Source of the DNA: CAIKMD01 sp963729935
GTDB taxonomy: Bacteria > Pseudomonadota > Alphaproteobacteria > ATCC43930 > CGMCC-115725
Direction: 5' to 3'
Assembly (NCBI GenBank): GCA_963729935.1
Contig: CAVSPW010000002.1
Span: forward strand, 62,001-126,000
DNA length: 64,000 nucleotides
The notes under the pieces are model-generated. The model was given only the letters and a program-made list of their open reading frames with translations. It had not been told where the DNA came from and did no database searches. The translations under genes were made by a program, and so were the position numbers. The stretch's first letter is position 1. Each line of letters opens with the position of its first letter. Below are positions 8,393-17,458 of the stretch, one piece after another.

Positions 8393-9490
8393 ATGTCGCC
8401 CTGGAAAACGCTGTTCCGCTACATCGCCAGACAGTTTTTCGCTTGGTGTACCGGAATTTTCCTGGCGATGCTGGGCATCGTGTTCATTCTCGACTATGTC
8501 GAGCTCATCCGCCGCGCCGGCACGCGGCCGGATGCGTCCTTGCTCGTCCTTCTCGAAATGGCCGCGCTCAAGCAGCCCTACATGGCGCAACAGATCATGC
8601 CCTTTGCCATCCTCTTCGGAACGATGATGGCCTTCTGGCGCCTCACGCGCAGCCACGAACTCGTCGTGGCGCGCGCGGCCGGGATTTCGGCCTGGCAATT
8701 CCTGGCCCCGCCCTTGACCGGCGCGTTCGTGGTCGGCGTCGCCGTCGTTACGATCTTCAATCCGATCGGCTCGGTGATGCAGGCGAGTTACGAGCAACTC
8801 GAGAACCGGGTCTTGCGCGCCGGCGGCGACCAGTTGACCCTATCACGCTCCGGGCTCTGGCTGCGTCAAAGCGACGATAACGGCAATCACGCGATCGTCC
8901 ACGCCAACGGCTTCCTGGTGAAGCAGCGCGCGCTGCAAGACGTCATGATCCTCTTTCTGGCCAACGACACCAAGCTGGTGAAGCGCATCGACGCCAAGGA
9001 GGCGGTGCTCAAGAGCGGCGCCTGGGAGGTGATCGACGGTTACGAATGGGAGCCCAACAAGCCCTTGGCACCCTTCAATCGGCTCGACGTTGCGACCAAT
9101 CTCACGGCGCGGAAGATCCAGGATAGTTTTGCGTCGCCGGAGACGATGTCGTTCTGGGAGCTCCCGGGCTTTATCAACCTGCTCGACAGTTCGGGATTTT
9201 CGTCGCAACGCCACCGTCTCTATTTCAACGCGCTGCTCGCGCGCCCCTTCCTCTACGCGGCCATGGTGCTGATTGCGGCGAGCTTCAGCTTGCGGATGCA
9301 GCGCCGCGGCGGCGCGACCTTGATGATCGCGGCCGGGGTCGCGAGCGGTTTCGCCCTGTATTTCCTGTCCGACGTGGTGTTCGCTCTGGGACTTTCGGCG
9401 ACCATCCCGATCGCGCTCGCCGCATGGACGCCGACCGGGGTCACGTGCCTGCTCGGCACGAGCCTTTTGCTGCATCTCGAGGACGGCTGA
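8393..9490 (+). CDS. lptG: LPS export ABC transporter permease LptG
   Basis: Partner permease of LptF in LPS extraction. The 365 residues have the same architecture as LptF: N-terminal spans, the ELVVARAAGISAWQFLAPP coupling segment, a periplasmic jellyroll and C-terminal spans. The segment PETMSFWELPGFINLLDSSG just before the last spans is characteristic of LptG. It starts three bases after the lptF stop and is followed five bases later by lptD, so the three export genes form one transcription unit. lptB, lptA and lptC are not in this window. Confidence 0.95.
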   Translation: MSPWKTLFRYIARQFFAWCTGIFLAMLGIVFILDYVELIRRAGTRPDASLLVLLEMAALKQPYMAQQIMPFAILFGTMMAFWRLTRSHELVVARAAGISAWQFLAPPLTGAFVVGVAVVTIFNPIGSVMQASYEQLENRVLRAGGDQLTLSRSGLWLRQSDDNGNHAIVHANGFLVKQRALQDVMILFLANDTKLVKRIDAKEAVLKSGAWEVIDGYEWEPNKPLAPFNRLDVATNLTARKIQDSFASPETMSFWELPGFINLLDSSGFSSQRHRLYFNALLARPFLYAAMVLIAASFSLRMQRRGGATLMIAAGVASGFALYFLSDVVFALGLSATIPIALAAWTPTGVTCLLGTSLLLHLEDG

Positions 9491-9495
9491 AGCGG

Positions 9496-11697
9496 ATGCG
9501 ACGCACCACGATCATGCTGCTGGTCGCCGGACTGGCTGCTTCCCTCGCGCCGCCTCAAAGCCCGGCAGCGGAGCAAGTCAACGCCGGGACCGGCAAGAAC
9601 GCGCCGGTGCTCGTCACCGCCGACGAGCTCCAATATGACCAGACCCTCGGCCTGACCGTCGCCAAGGGCCATGTCGAGCTGAGCCAGAACGACCAGATCC
9701 TGCTCGCCGACAACGTGACCTACAATCAGCGCACCGATACCGTCACTGCGACCGGCCATGTCAGCCTGATGCAGTCGAGCGGCGACGTCGCTTTTGCCGA
9801 TTTCATGGAACTGCGCGACAATTTCCGCGACGGCTTCATCAAGGATATCCGGCTGCTGCTCTCCGACCGGTCACGGATGGCTGGCAACACGGCGCGCCGG
9901 ATCGGCGGAACGCGAACCGAGGTACGCCGCGGCGTCTATTCGCCGTGCGAATTATGCGCGCGGGACCCGACGCGTCCGCCCGTCTGGCAGATCAAGGCCG
10001 AAGAAGTCATCGACGACAAGGAATTGCAGATCGTCGAGTATCGCGACGCCGTGATGGAGATCGACGGAATCCCGGTCTTCTACACCCCCTATATGTCCCA
10101 TCCGGACCCCTCGGTGAAACGCGCCAGCGGCTTTCTTCCGCTCGTGATCGGCAACGACTCATCGAACGGGTTCCGGATCGGCATTCCCTATTTTCAAGTC
10201 CTGGGTCCGGATAAGGATCTCACCTTTCGGCCGATTTTCACGACGCGCGGCGGCACGGTGCTCGACGGCCAATACCGCCAACGTTTCGGCAACGGCTATC
10301 TCGCAACGGATACCAGCATCACGCTCGGCAGCACCGCGACCGATCCGCGAATTTCCGACACCGCAGCCAACAAGAACGACGTCCGCGGCCATATCTTCAC
10401 CGACGGGCAGTGGGACATCAACGACCGCTGGCGCGTCGGGCTCAACACGCTGGCGACGACCGACCAGACCTATTTGCAGCGCTATCATTTCCCCTACACG
10501 ACCAATTATCTGTCGGATCACGTCTATGCCGAGAGTTTCGGCACGGCGAGCTATGGCAACGTCAGCGCCTACGCGTACCAGAACCTCAATCCGACCTACG
10601 GAATCGCGAACGAGCCCATCGTCCTTCCGGTCGCCAGCTACACCCTGACGACACCGACCGACGCCTGGGGCGGCCGCTGGCAAGTGACGGGCAATGCCCT
10701 CAATCTCATGAGCGTCCACACCGGCCTCGCGATGCGGCGCCTCTCGGCGGGCGCGAATTGGCGTCTTCCCTTCAACGGTCCGATCGGCGACCGCTATCGT
10801 TTCACGGCAAGCCTTCGCGGCGACGGTTACGATAGCGACGTGACGCCGCAGGCCGGCTTCGCGCAGAACGCCAATAAGGTCGAAGGCCGCGTCTTTCCAC
10901 AGGTCGGACTCGACTGGCGCTACCCGTGGATCAGGCCGGGTGAAACCATCACCGCTCTGATCGAGCCGATCGCGGCCGTGTTCGCCGCGCCGATCGGCGG
11001 CAATCCGGCCGGAATCCCGAACGAGGACGCGCAGAGTTTCGAGTTCGACGACAGCGACTTGTTTCAGGCCAACCGGTTTCCGGGCCTGGACCGCGTCGAC
11101 GGAGGACAGCGCGTCGATTACGGGCTTCACGCCGGCATCTACAGCCCTTCGGCCGGCAGCAGCCAATTCCTGATCGGCGAGAGCTATCGGTTTCAGACGG
11201 GATCTCAATTTCCGCTCGGTGCGGGCCTCGACCATCGGCGTTCGGATATCGTCGGCCGGCTCCTGATCTCGCCGGGCGGCTATTTCGACATGTTCTACCG
11301 CGCGCGCCTCGACAGTCAGGGTTTTGCGATGCGCCGTCAGGAGGTAGGCATAAGCGGCGGCCCTGCGAACCTCAGGGCCAGCATGAGTTACATCGCGACA
11401 TCGAGCATACCCGGCGTGCCTTCGGTCCTGCCGGCGAGACAGATCAGCACGACGATCTCCACGCAACTCACGCCCAACTGGTCCGCGCAGGTCACGCACA
11501 CCCAGAACTTGAACAACGGCGCCTCAAGCCTCAATTCGGCCCTGCAACTGACCTATCGCGACGATTGCTTCGCGATCACCGGCACGATTCGCCGCAGCGG
11601 TATCGCCTTCGGCGACCTTCGCTCCGGCACCTCCTTCGTGCTGACCTTCGTGTTCAAGAATCTCGGCGACGTGTCGGTGCAACCCTTTGGGTCCTGA
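9496..11697 (+). CDS. lptD: LPS-assembly outer membrane protein LptD
   Basis: Outer-membrane beta-barrel that, with LptE, inserts LPS into the outer leaflet. The 733 residues start with a signal peptide (about residues 1-24, ending in SPAAEQ). An OstA/LptA-like beta-jellyroll follows (about 35-180, VLVTADELQYDQTLGLTVAKG), and the remainder is a barrel rich in alternating aromatic residues. A CELC pair sits near residue 153 and another Cys near the C-terminus in DDCFAITG, positions compatible with the disulfides of the family. The ATG at 9496 follows the lptG stop by five bases. Confidence 0.95.
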   Translation: MRRTTIMLLVAGLAASLAPPQSPAAEQVNAGTGKNAPVLVTADELQYDQTLGLTVAKGHVELSQNDQILLADNVTYNQRTDTVTATGHVSLMQSSGDVAFADFMELRDNFRDGFIKDIRLLLSDRSRMAGNTARRIGGTRTEVRRGVYSPCELCARDPTRPPVWQIKAEEVIDDKELQIVEYRDAVMEIDGIPVFYTPYMSHPDPSVKRASGFLPLVIGNDSSNGFRIGIPYFQVLGPDKDLTFRPIFTTRGGTVLDGQYRQRFGNGYLATDTSITLGSTATDPRISDTAANKNDVRGHIFTDGQWDINDRWRVGLNTLATTDQTYLQRYHFPYTTNYLSDHVYAESFGTASYGNVSAYAYQNLNPTYGIANEPIVLPVASYTLTTPTDAWGGRWQVTGNALNLMSVHTGLAMRRLSAGANWRLPFNGPIGDRYRFTASLRGDGYDSDVTPQAGFAQNANKVEGRVFPQVGLDWRYPWIRPGETITALIEPIAAVFAAPIGGNPAGIPNEDAQSFEFDDSDLFQANRFPGLDRVDGGQRVDYGLHAGIYSPSAGSSQFLIGESYRFQTGSQFPLGAGLDHRRSDIVGRLLISPGGYFDMFYRARLDSQGFAMRRQEVGISGGPANLRASMSYIATSSIPGVPSVLPARQISTTISTQLTPNWSAQVTHTQNLNNGASSLNSALQLTYRDDCFAITGTIRRSGIAFGDLRSGTSFVLTFVFKNLGDVSVQPFGS

Positions 11698-11732
11698 ACA
11701 CCGCTTGGCCGCGGGCGAGCATGGAAACCCCT

Positions 11733-11762
11733 TTGGCGTTTTACCCGGTTTCCGCGTATATA
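11733..11762 (+). promoter_or_regulatory. Possible sigma-70 type promoter for surA-pdxA-rsmA
   Basis: A TTGGCG hexamer at 11733-11738 and TATATA at 11757-11762 are separated by 18 bases, in the 104-base gap between lptD and surA. It would give surA its own transcript of about 35 leader bases. Prediction by inspection only. Confidence 0.4.
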
Positions 11763-11801
11763 GACGGCGCAATCCGGTGGAAGCGGCGGCGTGATCTGCT
11801 C

Positions 11802-13049
11802 ATGAAATTATTGTTAGGCCTCGGTTTCGTCCTCGCTCTTGCCGTTTCGGCACAGGCGCAGGTAACACGCATCGTCGCCGTGGTGAACAACGATATCGTC
11901 ACCGCCGGCGACATCGACGCGCGCATGAACCTGATCATGCGCACTTCCGGGATCCCGGACACGCCGCAAAATCGTCAGCAATTGGCCGCGCGCGTGCTCC
12001 AGACCCTGATCGACGAGAAGGTCGAAATGCAGGAGGCTGCGCGGTTCAAAATCTCCGTCGACAAGAGCGAGATCGACAAGGCGCTCGCCAACATCGAATC
12101 GCGCAACAATATGCCGAAGGGCGGTCTCGACGATTACCTCAAGAGATTGAACATCTCCCGCCGCTCGCTCGTCGATCAGATCACGGCCTCGCTGACCTGG
12201 AATAAAGTGGTCCAAGCCCGCTACGCGTCGGATGTCAGCGTTTCGGACGCGGAGGTCAATGACGAGATCGCCCGTATCAAAGCCGACATCGGCAAGCCCC
12301 AGAGCCACGTCGCGGAGATCTTCCTCGCGGTCGACAATCCGACGCAGGACGTTGAAATCAAGGCGCTGGCCGACCGTTTGATCGGCCAGATTCGCGCCGG
12401 CGCCAATTTCGCCGCGCTCGCGCAGCAATTTTCGCAGTCGCCCACGGCGGCGACCGGCGGCGATATCGGCTGGGTCACGCCAACGCAATTCGGCCCGCCC
12501 CTCGACGAAGCGATCGCCAAGATGAACCCGGGCCAGATCTCCTATCCGATCCGGACACCGGCGGGCTATTACATTCTGCTCGTGATCGACCGCCGGACGC
12601 CGGGCCAGAATTCCGTGGACGACACGCAGCTCGGTGTCGTCGAAGTCGTGTTTCCGCTCGCGCCCAAGCCGACGCCCCAAGAGCAACAACGCGTCGCCGC
12701 GCAGGCGCAGCACGTCGCGGATACGGCCAAGAGTTGCGGCGAAATGGCCAAGATCGCGCGCGAGGAAGCGCCGCAGCTTTCGACCCAGACGCCGAGCATG
12801 CGCGCCGGCGATCTTCCCGCCGAATTGCGGGCCACCGTCCTGGCGCTCAAGGTCGGCGAGCCGAGCAAGCCCTTGCCGGCGCGCGGCGGGATCGGCGTGA
12901 TCATGGTCTGTCAGCGGGTCGATCCGGCATCGCCGATTCCCAGCACGGACCAGATCTATGACCAGATCCTGCATCAGCGCATGGATCAGATGGCGCGGCG
13001 CTATCTGCGCGACCTGCGGCGCAATGCCTATGTGGATATCCGCGGGTGA
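11802..13049 (+). CDS. surA: Periplasmic peptidyl-prolyl isomerase/chaperone SurA
   Basis: Chaperone that escorts unfolded outer-membrane proteins, including LptD, to the BAM complex. The 415 residues comprise a signal peptide (about 1-20) and the SurA N-terminal helical domain (IVAVVNNDIVTAGDIDARMN at 24-43). A parvulin PPIase domain spans about 170-270 (with GGDIGWVTPTQFGPPLDEAI and GYYILLVIDRR), followed by a second, degenerate parvulin-like region and a C-terminal helix. The start at 11802 is the only one giving a signal peptide; upstream in-frame sequence overlaps lptD. pdxA begins within the surA stop codon. Confidence 0.93.
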   Translation: MKLLLGLGFVLALAVSAQAQVTRIVAVVNNDIVTAGDIDARMNLIMRTSGIPDTPQNRQQLAARVLQTLIDEKVEMQEAARFKISVDKSEIDKALANIESRNNMPKGGLDDYLKRLNISRRSLVDQITASLTWNKVVQARYASDVSVSDAEVNDEIARIKADIGKPQSHVAEIFLAVDNPTQDVEIKALADRLIGQIRAGANFAALAQQFSQSPTAATGGDIGWVTPTQFGPPLDEAIAKMNPGQISYPIRTPAGYYILLVIDRRTPGQNSVDDTQLGVVEVVFPLAPKPTPQEQQRVAAQAQHVADTAKSCGEMAKIAREEAPQLSTQTPSMRAGDLPAELRATVLALKVGEPSKPLPARGGIGVIMVCQRVDPASPIPSTDQIYDQILHQRMDQMARRYLRDLRRNAYVDIRG

Positions 13050-14056
13050 ACGCGCCGCTCGCGCTCACGATGGGCGAGCCTGCCGGCATTGGCGGCGAGA
13101 TCACGCTGAAGACATGGTCGGCTCGCGCCGAGGCCGGTTTGCCGCCTTTCTTCGTTTTCGATGATCCCGACCGGCTGGCCCACCTTGCTCGGGCGCTTGG
13201 ATGGCAGGTTTCGATCGCGGTCATTGCCGCGCCCGAGGAGGCCGCCGCGGTTTTCGCGCGCGCCTTGCCCGTGTTGCCGATCGCGCTGCCCCGGCCCGTC
13301 GTCCCGGGCAAGCCCGACAGCGCCAACGCATCCGCCGTCATCGGCGCCATCGCCAAGGCGGTCGATCTGGTACAGCGTGGCCGTGCCGCCGCGCTCGTCA
13401 CCAATCCGATCCAAAAGGAGACGCTTTATGCCGCCGGGTTTTCCCATCCCGGCCATACGGAATATCTCGCGGAGCTGGCCGGCGGTGTGACGCCGGTGAT
13501 GATGCTGCTCTGCCGCGAGCTGCGCGTCGTGCCCGTCATCGTCCATCATCCGCTCGCCGAATTGATCGCGCTGCTGCGGACCGAGACGATCGTGACCGCG
13601 GGACGAATCACGGCCGACGCGCTTCAGCGCGATTTCGGCATCGCGCGGCCGCGCCTTGCCGTCGCGGGCCTCAACCCGCATGCCGGCGAGAACGGCACGC
13701 TGGGGCGAGAGGAGATCGAGATCATCGCGCCGGCCGCGGCCGCACTCCGGGCGATGGGGATCGACGCCAGCGGCCCGGCGCCGGCCGATACGCTCTTTCA
13801 TGCCGCCGCCCGGGCGCGCTACGACGCCGCGCTCTGCATGTATCACGATCAGGCGCTCATTCCGCTGAAGACCATCGACTTCGATCGCGGCGTCAATGTG
13901 ACCCTGGGCCTGCCCTTCATCCGCACCTCGCCCGATCACGGCACGGCCTGCGACATCGCCGGCAAGGGGATCGCCAATCCGGCGAGCCTCGTCGCCGCAA
14001 TCGAGCTCGCGGGCGCGTTGGCCAAACGACGTGTCGGCGAACCAGCCAGCGCCTGA
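13046..14056 (+). CDS. pdxA: 4-hydroxythreonine-4-phosphate dehydrogenase
   Basis: Catalyses NAD-dependent oxidation of 4-phosphohydroxy-L-threonine in pyridoxal phosphate synthesis. The 336 residues show the family's LTMGEPAGIGGEI start, the metal-ligand segments FSHPGHTEYLAEL and ALCMYHDQALIPLKT, and the C-terminal SPDHGTACDIAGKG. The start is a GTG at 13046 whose last two bases are part of the surA TGA (GTGA overlap), indicating coupling. The 3' end overlaps rsmA by 26 bases. Confidence 0.95.
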   Translation: MNAPLALTMGEPAGIGGEITLKTWSARAEAGLPPFFVFDDPDRLAHLARALGWQVSIAVIAAPEEAAAVFARALPVLPIALPRPVVPGKPDSANASAVIGAIAKAVDLVQRGRAAALVTNPIQKETLYAAGFSHPGHTEYLAELAGGVTPVMMLLCRELRVVPVIVHHPLAELIALLRTETIVTAGRITADALQRDFGIARPRLAVAGLNPHAGENGTLGREEIEIIAPAAAALRAMGIDASGPAPADTLFHAAARARYDAALCMYHDQALIPLKTIDFDRGVNVTLGLPFIRTSPDHGTACDIAGKGIANPASLVAAIELAGALAKRRVGEPASA

Positions 14057-14882
14057 ACTTCCGCCCCTGCGAGAGGTCATTCGGCGCTTCGGGCTCAGCG
14101 CGCGCCAATCGCTCGGACAGAATTTCCTGCTCGATCTCAATCTCGCCCGCCGCATCGCGCGCGCCGCCGCGCCGCTCGATCATGCATCGGTGATCGAGAT
14201 CGGCCCCGGCCCCGGCGGCCTGACGCGCGCGCTGCTGCTCGAAGGCGCGCGCCACGTCACCGCGATCGAGCGCGATGCGCGCTGCCTCGAGGCGCTTGCC
14301 GAGCTCGCGGCCGCTTTTCCCGGGCGTCTCACCGTGATCGAGGCCGACGCGCTCGAAACCATTCCGTCGCGGCTCGCGCCCGCGCCGCGCAAGATCGTCG
14401 CCAATCTGCCTTACAATATCGCGACCCCGCTGCTCATCGGATGGCTCGGCGACATCGGCGCCTATCAAAGCCTGACCCTGATGTTCCAGAAGGAAGTCGC
14501 GCAACGGCTTGCCGCGGCGCCGCGCAGCAAGGAATACGGTCGGCTTTCGGTGCTGACCCAGTGGCTGTGCCGGGTCGAATTGGTCTTCGACGTGCCGGGC
14601 AGCGCCTTCGTACCCGCGCCCAAGATCACCTCGACCGTGGTCCGGCTGACGCCGCGCGCGGAGCCGCTCGCGCCCTGCCGCCAGGAGATGCTGGAGCGCG
14701 TCACGGCCGCCGCTTTCGGCCAGCGCCGCAAGATGCTGCGCCAGAGTCTGCGCGCCTTGGGCGGAGAGACGGCCGAGTTGCTCGCGGCCGCCGGCGTCGA
14801 GCCGACGGCCCGCGCCGAAGAGCTGTCGGTCGAGGAATTCTGCGCGCTCGCGCGCGCTATGGCTCGCCGCGCAGGCGATTGA
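14031..14882 (+). CDS. rsmA: 16S rRNA (adenine1518/1519-N6)-dimethyltransferase
   Basis: Dimethylates two adjacent adenines in the 3'-terminal helix of 16S rRNA during late 30S assembly (KsgA family). The 283 residues contain the SAM-binding motif I (VIEIGPGPGGLTRAL), the catalytic motif IV NLPYNIATPLL, and the C-terminal helical domain (FGQRRKMLRQSLRAL). The start is a GTG at 14031 inside pdxA, chosen because it gives the short leader before RRFGLSARQSLGQNFLLD. The 3' end overlaps the convergent gmk gene by 26 bases. Confidence 0.96.
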   Translation: MSANQPAPELPPLREVIRRFGLSARQSLGQNFLLDLNLARRIARAAAPLDHASVIEIGPGPGGLTRALLLEGARHVTAIERDARCLEALAELAAAFPGRLTVIEADALETIPSRLAPAPRKIVANLPYNIATPLLIGWLGDIGAYQSLTLMFQKEVAQRLAAAPRSKEYGRLSVLTQWLCRVELVFDVPGSAFVPAPKITSTVVRLTPRAEPLAPCRQEMLERVTAAAFGQRRKMLRQSLRALGGETAELLAAAGVEPTARAEELSVEEFCALARAMARRAGD

Positions 14883-15495
14883 CGAAATCGGCCAGCCCGA
14901 TCTGGCGCTCGCGCCGCTTCCGCTCGGCGTCGAGGATCGCGCGCACTTCGCGCACGCTCTCCTTGAGATCGCGATTGACCACGACATAGTCGTATTCCGC
15001 CCAATGACTCATTTCATCGGCGGATTTCGCCATGCGCGCCGTCACGACCTCGCGGCTATCCTGGGCGCGCGTCTGAAGGCGGCGTTTTAAGGCCGCCATG
15101 CTGGGCGGAAGGATGAAGACGGAGACGAGGTCGTCGCGCACATTGGCGGCGAGCTGCTGCGTGCCTTGCCAATCCACGTCGCTGATGATGTCGGTGCCGG
15201 CTTCGAGCGCGCGCATCACCGGTCCGCGCGGCGTGCCGTAGCAATTCCCGAAGACCACCGCGTGTTCGAGCAACTCGCCCTTGGCAACCATGTCATCGAA
15301 GGCCGCGCGGCTGACGAAGTGATAGTGCTTTGCATCGACCTCGCGCGGACGGCGCGGACGGGTCGTGACCGAAATCGACATGTTGAGCTTGCGGTCCTTG
15401 GCAACGAGCGCCCGGGTGATCGTCGTCTTGCCCGCGCCCGAGGGCGAGGACAAGACGAGAAGGATGCCGCGGCGCTTGATCGAGGGTCCGGCCAT
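14857..15495 (-). CDS. gmk: Guanylate kinase
   Basis: Phosphorylates GMP to GDP with ATP. The 212 residues have the P-loop SSPSGAGKTT (about 16-25), the GMP-binding segment SVTTRPRRPREVDAKHYHF, and ISDVDWQGTQQL. It is converging with rsmA and overlaps its last 26 bases. It follows yicC by seven bases on the same strand, the usual yicC-gmk pairing. Confidence 0.96.
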   Translation of the reverse strand: MAGPSIKRRGILLVLSSPSGAGKTTITRALVAKDRKLNMSISVTTRPRRPREVDAKHYHFVSRAAFDDMVAKGELLEHAVVFGNCYGTPRGPVMRALEAGTDIISDVDWQGTQQLAANVRDDLVSVFILPPSMAALKRRLQTRAQDSREVVTARMAKSADEMSHWAEYDYVVVNRDLKESVREVRAILDAERKRRERQIGLADFVNRLRGEP

Positions 15496-15502
15496 CGCGG
15501 CG

Positions 15503-16393
15503 CTATTCGATGTTCTGGACCTGCTCGCGCAGCTGCTCGATCGCCGCTTTGAGCGCCAGCCCGATGCGGGTGAGTTCGAGATCGGCTGATTTCGAGCAAA
15601 GCGTGTTGGCCTCGCGATTGAATTCCTGGCACAGGAAGTCGAAGCGCCGTCCGATCGCCTCGCCTTCGGCGATCAGAGCTTGCGCCGCGCCAAGATGCGC
15701 TTTCAGCCGGTCGAGCTCCTCGCGAATATCGGCTTTGGCGATGACGAGGGCCGCCTCGTGCGCGAGCCGCTCTTCCGGCAGCGCCGGCACCGACTCGACC
15801 AGCGCCGTCACCAGAATTTTAAGTCGCGCTTTGATCGCCGCGGGCTGCGCCGAGGCCGAAGTCTCGGCCTGGTCGACGAAGCCCGCGATTTCCGTCAGGC
15901 GCGCGGCAAGCGCCCGCTTCAGCCTCGCGCCTTCCTCGATGCGCATCGTCACGAGGCTGGCAAGCGCGCGCTCGAAACTCGCGGCGAGCAAGCCGAGCTG
16001 TTTTTCGCGAACAGCCTCGTCCGGGATCTCCTCGGCGCTCTCGATGACGCCCTTCAGCGCCAGGAGGCCGTCGATGCGCGGCGGCGCGATATCCCTATAT
16101 TCTTCCGTGAGCGCGCGCGCCAATCCCATGATCGCGTCCAGCGCTTCCCGGTTGATCCGCAATCCGGCCGCTCCGGGAACTTTGGTCACCGAGAGATTGG
16201 CGGTGACCGAACCGCGGCGCAGCTTCTGATTGGCGCTTGCGCGCAGCGGCACTTCGAGCGCTTCGAATCCGCCCGGAAAGCGGAAGCGCAGGTCGAGCGA
16301 TTTGGCGTTGACGCTCTTGACCTCCCACACCCAGTTGAGAGGCCCGTCATGGCCTTCGACGCGGGCAAAGCCCGTCATGCTCGAGATCGTCAT
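15503..16393 (-). CDS. yicC: YicC/YloC family endoribonuclease
   Basis: YicC proteins are RNA-processing or decay endonucleases acting on small RNAs and structured RNAs; the exact substrate here is unknown. The 296-residue protein starts MTISSMTGFARVEG and ends in the DUF1732 signature with GRRFDFLCQEFNREANTLCS and a C-terminal LREQVQNIE, so it is full length with both family domains. It sits immediately upstream of gmk. Confidence 0.93.
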   Translation of the reverse strand: MTISSMTGFARVEGHDGPLNWVWEVKSVNAKSLDLRFRFPGGFEALEVPLRASANQKLRRGSVTANLSVTKVPGAAGLRINREALDAIMGLARALTEEYRDIAPPRIDGLLALKGVIESAEEIPDEAVREKQLGLLAASFERALASLVTMRIEEGARLKRALAARLTEIAGFVDQAETSASAQPAAIKARLKILVTALVESVPALPEERLAHEAALVIAKADIREELDRLKAHLGAAQALIAEGEAIGRRFDFLCQEFNREANTLCSKSADLELTRIGLALKAAIEQLREQVQNIE

Positions 16394-16479
16394 GGGCGCT
16401 TTATAACGCCGCTTCCCGCGGTCGCATAGCGTCGCGAACCGACATGCGACGCGGAACGAGGGCGCGCCAGCCGGCGATC

Positions 16480-17457
16480 CTAGCCGCCGCCCTGCTCGCT
16501 GCGTAGCTTCGCGACGTTGCGGTTGTGCTCGTCGAGGCTCTTGGCAAAGACGTGGCCGCCGCTGCCATCGGCCACGAAATAGAGCTCACCCCGTTCGTCG
16601 GGATGAACCGCGGCATGCAGCGCGGCGAGGCCCGGATCGGCGATCGGCGTCGGCGGTAGACCTTTTTCGAGATAGGTGTTGTAGGGCGAGGCCGCGGCCA
16701 GGTCGTCGTGATTGAGCGGATGCCCCAAGGGCACCGCGCCGCCCTTGGTCAGCACATAAATCACCGTCGGATCGGCTTGGAGCTTCATGCCGAGCTTCAG
16801 GCGCTCGACATAGACGCCTGCGATACGCGCGCGCTCGGCTTGCTTCGCGGTCTCCTTCTCGACGATCGAGGCCAGGGTCAGGGCCTGGGCGGGGCTCTCC
16901 AAGGGAAGACCCGGCGCGCGCGAAGCCCAGGCTTCGGCCAAGGCACGGTCCATGGCGTGGCGCATGCGATTGAGAAGCTCCTGGCGCGTATTGCCGAGTA
17001 CGTAGAAATAGGTATCGGGAAGCAACGTGCCCTCGGGCGGCTCGGCATCGATCGCGCCCGTGAGCGCCGGCGCGGCATCGACCAGCGCCACCACTTCGGC
17101 ACTGGTGAGCCCCTCGGGGATGGTGAGGCGATGACGCAGCACCTTGCCGCTGGCGACGAGGCCGGCCGCGGCACGCGCGCTGATCGCCGCCGGGAATTCG
17201 TATTCGCCCGCCTGCATGCCGTGGCCGCGGCCCGTGAGATAGGTCGCAAGCGCGAAGACATAGGGGTGCTCGATGACGCCCGCCGCAGCAAGCGTCTGCG
17301 TCACTTCGCGCAGGCTCGCGCCTTTGGCGATGACGACGGTCTTCGCGGCGGCAAGCGGACCGGGTTTGGTGTAATCGCGCCAGCCCGCATAGACGGCGAT
17401 GGCCGCAACCAGCAGGATGGCGCCGAGCCAACCCGCTTTGCGGCTCAATTTCGGCAT
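16480..17457 (-). CDS. mltG: Endolytic murein transglycosylase MltG
   Basis: Cleaves nascent glycan strands at the inner membrane and so sets strand length. The 325 residues have an N-terminal membrane anchor (about 10-27), a LysM-like region (about 45-95), and the YceG catalytic domain. The latter has the conserved Glu in LASIVEKETAKQAE and the ADPTVIY and ASPYNTYLEKGLPPTPI motifs. The ATG at 17457 is one base from the fabF stop, so it is cotranscribed with the fatty acid genes, a common alphaproteobacterial order. Confidence 0.94.
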   Translation of the reverse strand: MPKLSRKAGWLGAILLVAAIAVYAGWRDYTKPGPLAAAKTVVIAKGASLREVTQTLAAAGVIEHPYVFALATYLTGRGHGMQAGEYEFPAAISARAAAGLVASGKVLRHRLTIPEGLTSAEVVALVDAAPALTGAIDAEPPEGTLLPDTYFYVLGNTRQELLNRMRHAMDRALAEAWASRAPGLPLESPAQALTLASIVEKETAKQAERARIAGVYVERLKLGMKLQADPTVIYVLTKGGAVPLGHPLNHDDLAAASPYNTYLEKGLPPTPIADPGLAALHAAVHPDERGELYFVADGSGGHVFAKSLDEHNRNVAKLRSEQGGG

Positions 17458-17458
17458 G

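Noticed and set aside
7166..8797. Minus-strand open frame of 543 codons opposite lptF and lptG
   Set aside because: It spans two real genes on the other strand and has no domain; shadow.
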